Program-made: the position numbers and the translations under genes
The notes under the pieces: generated by a model
The model's input: only the letters and a program-made list of their open reading frames with translations
What the model was told of the DNA's origin: nothing
Databases searched by the model: none
Assembly (NCBI GenBank): GCA_001781125.1
Contig: MFKT01000008.1
Span: 1-39,801 of the forward strand
DNA: 39,801 nt
Origin: Candidatus Kaiserbacteria bacterium RIFCSPHIGHO2_01_FULL_53_29
Lineage (GTDB): Bacteria > Patescibacteriota > Minisyncoccia > Phycocordibacterales > UBA2100
Direction of reading: 5' to 3'
In this document: positions 35,200 to 39,801 of the stretch, piece by piece
How positions within the stretch are numbered: the first letter of the stretch is position 1
How the letters are laid out: every line of letters starts with the position of its first letter

Positions 35200-36492
35200 A
35201 TGATGCAGGTCCAGAAGGTCATCGAGCGGCTGGGATATAAGGCGAACGAGGCCAAGGTGTACATCGCTGCTCTGGGTTTGGGAGAGAGCACCGTATCCGA
35301 CATCGCTTCCAAGGTGCGGCTCCCGCGCACGAGCGTGCAGATCATCGTCGACAAGCTCCATAAGGACGGGCTGATGAATTTCTATAAGAAACGCCGTTTT
35401 AAATATTGGATTGCGGAAAACCCCAACCGATTGCTGCAAAAGCTGGAGGAACGACAAGAAGAAATGCGTGCCGCGCTTCCTCAGTTGGAAAAAATGCGAC
35501 GCGTGAAGCAAGAAAAGACCCGCATCAGGACGTTCGAGGGAGCAGATGAGATACGGCACATTTATGACGATATGCTCGAAACGAAACAGCATGCCTCATG
35601 CATCCTTCCGCTCGACGAATGGACGACCCTCCTCGGCAGTAGTTTTTTGGACGACTTCACGGAAAAGCGCGTCCGGCGGTATTTGCCCATGCGCCTCTTG
35701 AGCCCTTGGACGGCTACTGCGGAAGATGCCAAGTCTCGCGACGGACAAGAGATGCGCGAGACGCGGTTCCTGCACCCTGATATTCCGATCAGCTCAACTC
35801 TTCTCATCTACGGTTCAAAGGTCGCCATCGCGTCCCTCAACAAACGGTCGCCGACCGCAGTCCTCATAGAAGACACGGAGGTGCGCGATACCAATATGAC
35901 GCTTTTTGAAGAAATATGGTCTCGAAGCGCGGCAGAGGGCGAGGAGTCTTCCGCAGGCGCGGGACTCTTTCGAGTCCTCGCCGATTCCTCCCCACAGCCG
36001 CTTCTCATTGCAAATGAGAAAGTTGAGATCGAATATGCCAACGAGGCGTGGCAGAAGCAATTCGGTTATTCAATTGCTGAAGTGCATGGCAAGAATCCGC
36101 GGATGCTCCAGAGCGGCAAAACACCCCGAGAGGTGTATCAGAAATTGTGGGGAGCCTTGAGGGCGGGAAAAACGTTCCAGTCGGATGAGGTCATCGACAA
36201 GCGTAAGGACGGCACGTTCTTCAATCTGCTCACGACGATTTTCCCCGTGCGTCAACGCGGGAAGCTCTACTATGTGCAGATCCTCGACGATATCACGGAG
36301 CGCAAGCGCGTCGAGGATGTCAAGAATAAGTTCGTAGAGAGCACGGCGCACGATATAGAGCCGCGTCTCGAATCCATTCGCGGGATGGTTCTGAAAGGCG
36401 GGCGCAAGAAGGTGCCCAGCGACATCGAAAACAAACTCATCGAACTCCAAGACATCGCCAAGAAACTTTTTGGAGAATCTCCCGCGGCATAA
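35200..36492 (+). CDS. TrmB-like HTH regulator fused to a PAS domain
   Basis: N-terminus VIERLGYKANEAKVYIAALGLGESTVSDIASKVRLPRTSVQIIVDKLHKDGLMN (TrmB HTH); C-terminus VEIEYANEAWQKQFGYSIAEVHGKNPRMLQSGKTPREVYQKLW (PAS) and VQILDDITERKRVEDVKNKFV. Confidence 0.88.
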   Translation: MMQVQKVIERLGYKANEAKVYIAALGLGESTVSDIASKVRLPRTSVQIIVDKLHKDGLMNFYKKRRFKYWIAENPNRLLQKLEERQEEMRAALPQLEKMRRVKQEKTRIRTFEGADEIRHIYDDMLETKQHASCILPLDEWTTLLGSSFLDDFTEKRVRRYLPMRLLSPWTATAEDAKSRDGQEMRETRFLHPDIPISSTLLIYGSKVAIASLNKRSPTAVLIEDTEVRDTNMTLFEEIWSRSAAEGEESSAGAGLFRVLADSSPQPLLIANEKVEIEYANEAWQKQFGYSIAEVHGKNPRMLQSGKTPREVYQKLWGALRAGKTFQSDEVIDKRKDGTFFNLLTTIFPVRQRGKLYYVQILDDITERKRVEDVKNKFVESTAHDIEPRLESIRGMVLKGGRKKVPSDIENKLIELQDIAKKLFGESPAA

Positions 36493-36509
36493 ACGAGCGG
36501 CATAACGTT

Positions 36510-37193
36510 GTGAAGATCGAAATACTCGGGACCAGAGGCGAGATCCCCGCAAGCGCGCCGCGGTACCGCAACCACAGCGGCGTGCTTGTGGACGGCAAGA
36601 TCCTGTTTGACCTTGGTGAGGCGAAGTTCCTGCGCCGCAAATCAAAAAATATTTTTATTACTCATTTGCATCCGGACCACGCGGTGTTTGTTCGCAATCC
36701 AATGGCGTTGTCCGATGTTCACGTCTATGCGCCGGAACAGAGCCGGTCCCCGTTCATTACGATCGCGAAACCCGTTACGATCGGAGCCTGCCGGGTGCGT
36801 CCCATCCCGACGCATCACAGTAGTAAGGTGAAATCATGTGCATACCTCATCGAGTCGGGTCAGAAACGCGTTCTCTATACAGGCGATATCGTATGGATGG
36901 ATAAGAAATATCGCTCAAGGCTGGGAAGACTTGACTGCGTTGTTACAGAGGCTAGCTATGTGCGCGAAGGAGGTTTGGTGCGCAGGGACAAGACCGGAAG
37001 ACTCTACGGCCATGCGGGTATTCCCAACATCATTCGGATGTTCGAATCACATACGAACAAATTCATTCTCACGCATTTCGGCTCTTGGTTTTTTAAGGAC
37101 GTGAAAGGATCGCATAAAAGGATAGCCGCGCTCGGTGAAAAATACGGAGTCAAACTCATTGTAGCGCACGACGGTATGACGTTCACGATGTAG
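36510..37193 (+). CDS. MBL-fold metallo-hydrolase
   Basis: KILFDLGEAKFL, FITHLHPDHAVFV, RPIPTHHSSKVKSCAYLIES, VLYTGDIVWMD, FILTHFGSWF. Confidence 0.85.
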   Translation: MKIEILGTRGEIPASAPRYRNHSGVLVDGKILFDLGEAKFLRRKSKNIFITHLHPDHAVFVRNPMALSDVHVYAPEQSRSPFITIAKPVTIGACRVRPIPTHHSSKVKSCAYLIESGQKRVLYTGDIVWMDKKYRSRLGRLDCVVTEASYVREGGLVRRDKTGRLYGHAGIPNIIRMFESHTNKFILTHFGSWFFKDVKGSHKRIAALGEKYGVKLIVAHDGMTFTM

Positions 37194-37401
37194 CGACATC
37201 TTTTTTGTTGTCATAGCCCATTCAAAAAAGAGCCTGATATATGGGCACTAATGCCTCGTACGTAATTTTCTCTTAGATTCATCGCCATTTCGGTAGACGC
37301 ATTCGATGATGTGCATAGGTCGAGAGGTTTGCTCCCGCGGCTCCGAGAGCCGCGACCAGCAGACGCATTATAAATATTATCAAATCAACAATTTCAGATT
37401 T

Positions 37402-37584
37402 ATGTGGCAAAACTATGTCAACGCATTCCTCGGATTCTGCCTCGTGGTCGTCGCGTTCCTCGGTCTTACGGGTATCACGCTCGCGTGGACGCTCGGCATC
37501 CTCGGCGCGGCGATCATCGTTTTCGGAATCTGGGGCGCGGGAGTTCTTTCGACTGAATCAGAGACAAAGGTGCGACACGCATAA
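37402..37584 (+). CDS. Small two-TM membrane protein (60 aa)
   Basis: WQNYVNAFLGFCLVVVAFLGLTGITLAWTLGILGAAIIVFGIWGAG. Confidence 0.6.
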   Translation: MWQNYVNAFLGFCLVVVAFLGLTGITLAWTLGILGAAIIVFGIWGAGVLSTESETKVRHA

Positions 37585-37616
37585 GTGCGCATTCGGCGAG
37601 GGCGGCTTTGTTCCCC

Positions 37617-37676
37617 GCCTGCGCCGAAGCAGGTTCACCTACTATCTCGAGTAGGCAGAGGGCTTCGGCGGGCAGG
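37617..37676. repeat. REP-like palindromic repeat (CCTGCGCCGAAGC...CTAC/GTAG...GCTTCGGCGGGCAGG)
   Basis: Long imperfect stem; the 3' arm GGCTTCGGCGGGCAGG is identical to 19789-19804 inside the desulfurase gene. Confidence 0.75.
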
Positions 37677-37732
37677 TCGGTAAAGTCGCTCAAACCGGAA
37701 GAATTATCAAGTAGCGAAATAAAATAACTATT

Positions 37733-38167
37733 ATGGAACTTATCAAATGGGAACCGCTTAGCGAACTCGACCGGTTCTTCGACAACCGTTTCTTTCCGGC
37801 GATCTCGTTCCCTTCGACTTCGTCGAAGCTTGGGTGGGACTTGGCAGTCGATCTCTATGAGGAGAAAGAAAACGTGATCGCGAAGATGACTTTGCCGGGG
37901 ATCAATCCGGACAATCTCGACATCTCTGTCGAGGACGACCTCCTTCGTATCTCGGGTAAGCGCGAGGAAGAGAAAGAGACTAAGGAGAAGGATTACTACA
38001 GCAAGGAAATCCGGCGCGGTTCATTCTCCCGCACGGTAGGTCTTCCGAAGTCGGTCGAAGCCTCCCGGGTCGCGGCCGAGTACACCGATGGCGTCCTCAA
38101 GGTCACGATGCCGATCGCGAAAGGAAAAGAGGAGAAGATTGTGAAGGTAAAAGTCGCCAAGAAATAG
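37733..38167 (+). CDS. Hsp20/alpha-crystallin family small heat-shock protein
   Basis: WDLAVDLYEEKENVIAKMTLPGINPDNLDISVEDDLLRISGKREEE...GSFSRTVGLPKSVEASRVAAEYTDGVLKVTMPIAK. Confidence 0.95.
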   Translation: MELIKWEPLSELDRFFDNRFFPAISFPSTSSKLGWDLAVDLYEEKENVIAKMTLPGINPDNLDISVEDDLLRISGKREEEKETKEKDYYSKEIRRGSFSRTVGLPKSVEASRVAAEYTDGVLKVTMPIAKGKEEKIVKVKVAKK

Positions 38168-38169
38168 GT

Positions 38170-38571
38170 ATGAAAATTATCACCATCAAGTCGCACAAAA
38201 AACGCGATGTGGTCGACATCACGAGCGACGTGAATGCGACTCTCAAAAATGCCGGGCGGGAGACGGGCATCTGCCATCTCTTCGTCCGGCATACGACCGC
38301 CGCGCTTACGACGGTGTGCCTCGACCCAGAGACGGAGCTCGAACTCATGGGCAAGATCGACGCGGTAGTGACCCATCCGGCACGCGCGGGAGAGTCGGAA
38401 AAAGCACACACGCATCACATCGGCTATTTACCGCCGTGCGTCCTCGCCTCCTTCGTCGGCTCGACGCTCGCTATCCCGATCTCTGACGGCAAACTCTTTC
38501 TCGGAAAATTCCAGCGGGTCGTCCTGATCGACTTCGAGGGACCGAGCGAGCGCGAGGTCGTTGTCGCATAA
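38170..38571 (+). CDS. YjbQ family (UPF0047) protein
   Basis: VVDITSDVNATLKNAGRETGICHLFVRHTTAALTT...AHTHHIGYLPPCVLASFVGSTLAIPISDGKLFLGKFQRVVLIDFEGPSEREVVV. Confidence 0.9.
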   Translation: MKIITIKSHKKRDVVDITSDVNATLKNAGRETGICHLFVRHTTAALTTVCLDPETELELMGKIDAVVTHPARAGESEKAHTHHIGYLPPCVLASFVGSTLAIPISDGKLFLGKFQRVVLIDFEGPSEREVVVA

Positions 38572-38582
38572 CACTCATACGT

Positions 38583-38723
38583 ATGAACGTAAGACGAACG
38601 AAAGGCGACAAGCGTGAGATCCGAGAAGAAACGCATCTCACGCGCCCGCCGCGCATGGAGGGCAAAGCGAAAGAAGCAATGATGCAACCCGTGCGCAAGC
38701 TTAAGAAAGTTAAGAAAAATTAA
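38583..38723 (+). CDS. Small highly basic protein, 46 aa
   Basis: MNVRRTKGDKREIREETHLTRPPRMEGKAKEAMMQPVRKLKKVKKN, in the operon gap between yjbQ-like and the next gene; translated by hand. Confidence 0.4.
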   Translation: MNVRRTKGDKREIREETHLTRPPRMEGKAKEAMMQPVRKLKKVKKN

Positions 38724-38740
38724 CACCTCACAATAACTCT

Positions 38741-38860
38741 ATGATGTACGGATATTCTATGATGGGAGGAGGCCTCGGCCTCATCACATGGCTCATAGTT
38801 GTCGTCGACCTAGTACTCGTCGGCATTTGGCTCTGGCAGCAGATCCAGAATAAGCAATAG
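38741..38860 (+). CDS. Small membrane protein, 39 aa
   Basis: MMYGYSMMGGGLGLITWLIVVVDLVLVGIWLWQQIQNKQ; tightly packed before the next ATG at 38863. Confidence 0.55.
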   Translation: MMYGYSMMGGGLGLITWLIVVVDLVLVGIWLWQQIQNKQ

Positions 38861-38862
38861 GT

Positions 38863-39213
38863 ATGGGACGAGTTCTGTACTGGCTACCACGGATCCTCTC
38901 GCTCCTCTTCGTCGCGTTCCTCTCCATGTTCGCACTCGATGTCTTCGGAGCATATAAGGGGTGGGAGCTGGCGATCGCGCTCTTCATGCATCTCATTCCC
39001 TCGCTCGTGCTTCTGATCGCAACCGCCATCGCATGGAAATATGATCTTGTCGGAACGGTCGCGTTCTTCGGCTTTGCGGTCTGGTACGTGTGGTGGGCAG
39101 GATTTGATCAGCCGTGGAGTTGGTACCTCTTGATCGCCCTGCCCGTAGCCATCATCGGATCCATGTACCTCTCGCATTGGTTCGCATCGCGCAAAAAACA
39201 AACGCGCCTATGA
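38863..39213 (+). CDS. Multi-TM hypothetical membrane protein
   Basis: Four predicted hydrophobic segments. Confidence 0.7.
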   Translation: MGRVLYWLPRILSLLFVAFLSMFALDVFGAYKGWELAIALFMHLIPSLVLLIATAIAWKYDLVGTVAFFGFAVWYVWWAGFDQPWSWYLLIALPVAIIGSMYLSHWFASRKKQTRL

Positions 39214-39596
39214 AAGTCACCGTCAAAGCAACCCATACGAAACTCACGCCGGCGGTCGAAGACCGGATAGCGCGGATATGCGAGCGGCTCGAGAAATTTG
39301 CCAATGTCCCGGACCCGGACGCACTCGAGTGCAATATCGAGGTCGGAAAGATCACGGAGCATCACCGCAGAGGCAACGTCTATCGTGCAGAGGTCAATTT
39401 TACCGCTACGGGAAAGTACTTTCGTGCCGTCGCCGAAGGCGAGACGGAAGTCGCGGCGCTCGACTTAGCGCATGACGAGATCAAGCACGAGCTCGTGCAC
39501 TGGAAGCACAGGGAGCAGAGCCTCGTGCGTCGTCTCGGCGACCGCTTCAAAGAATGGTGGCATCGGCTGGCAGTGGAAACTGGCTCCAATCAATAA
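39210..39596 (+). CDS. hpf: Ribosome hibernation-promoting factor / RaiA-like
   Basis: MKVTVKATHTKLTPAVEDRIARICERLEKF...CNIEVGKITEHHRRGNVYRAEVNFTATGKYFRAVAEGETEVAALDLAHDEIKHEL. Confidence 0.88.
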   Translation: MKVTVKATHTKLTPAVEDRIARICERLEKFANVPDPDALECNIEVGKITEHHRRGNVYRAEVNFTATGKYFRAVAEGETEVAALDLAHDEIKHELVHWKHREQSLVRRLGDRFKEWWHRLAVETGSNQ

Positions 39597-39605
39597 TCAA
39601 ATCAT

Positions 39606-39801
39606 ATGTTCACGGACCGCAAAGAAGCAGGAAAGAAGCTCGCTGAAAAGCTCGTAGCATATCGGGGTACGGATACTGTAGTACTCGCTCTTCCCCGCGG
39701 CGGGGTCGTTACCGGGCATGAGGTCGCGAAAGCGCTCAACCTCCCGCTCGACATTATTGCCGTGCGCAAGATCGGGCACCCCTCTTCTCCTGAATACGCG
39801 A
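39606..39801 (+). CDS. Phosphoribosyltransferase, 3' end outside the window
   Basis: MFTDRKEAGKKLAEKLVAYRGTDTVVLALPRGGVVTGHEVAKALNLPLDIIAVRKIGHPSSPEYA. Confidence 0.85.
   Translation, partial: MFTDRKEAGKKLAEKLVAYRGTDTVVLALPRGGVVTGHEVAKALNLPLDIIAVRKIGHPSSPEYA

Overview
The window looks like a compact Patescibacteria/CPR (Parcubacteria-type) chromosome segment. Supporting signs are an IF-2 with a very short N-terminus, a Cas2-like/PaaX-type protein with no CRISPR array, several small TrbC/VirB2-like membrane proteins, and many -10 boxes placed 6-7 nt from ATG. Core genes include lepB, pth, an S1-domain protein, gyrA, infB, rbfA, a cysteine desulfurase, a ClpC-type ATPase, rpmG, an ECF sigma factor with a MacAB-like operon, Hsp20, YjbQ and HPF. 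There are five tRNAs (Leu-TAG, Lys-CTT, Leu-TAA, Cys-GCA, Tyr-GTA). The most striking signal is a family of three ~133-bp elements (12332-12464 +, 17078-17211 -, 20140-20272 +). They share ends CCCGGCAGGACAATTT...AAATTGTACTAGCCGGG, long-range complementarity with two compensatory base-pair changes, and variable middles. Each sits exactly at the start codon of the next gene and is flanked by a direct TATG(A) repeat that duplicates that start codon. In all three, the duplicated upstream ATG opens a reading frame through the whole element, ending 6 nt before or overlapping the real start. Other leads: a RAYT transposase gene with matching hairpins on both flanks and one inside its own ORF; in-frame palindromic insertions in three protein genes; a candidate multi-hairpin ncRNA near 27.6 kb; an ArdC-like/SymE-like operon; and a duplicated tRNA-Tyr 3' end. 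All calls come from reading the sequence and the supplied ORF track; no database search was run.
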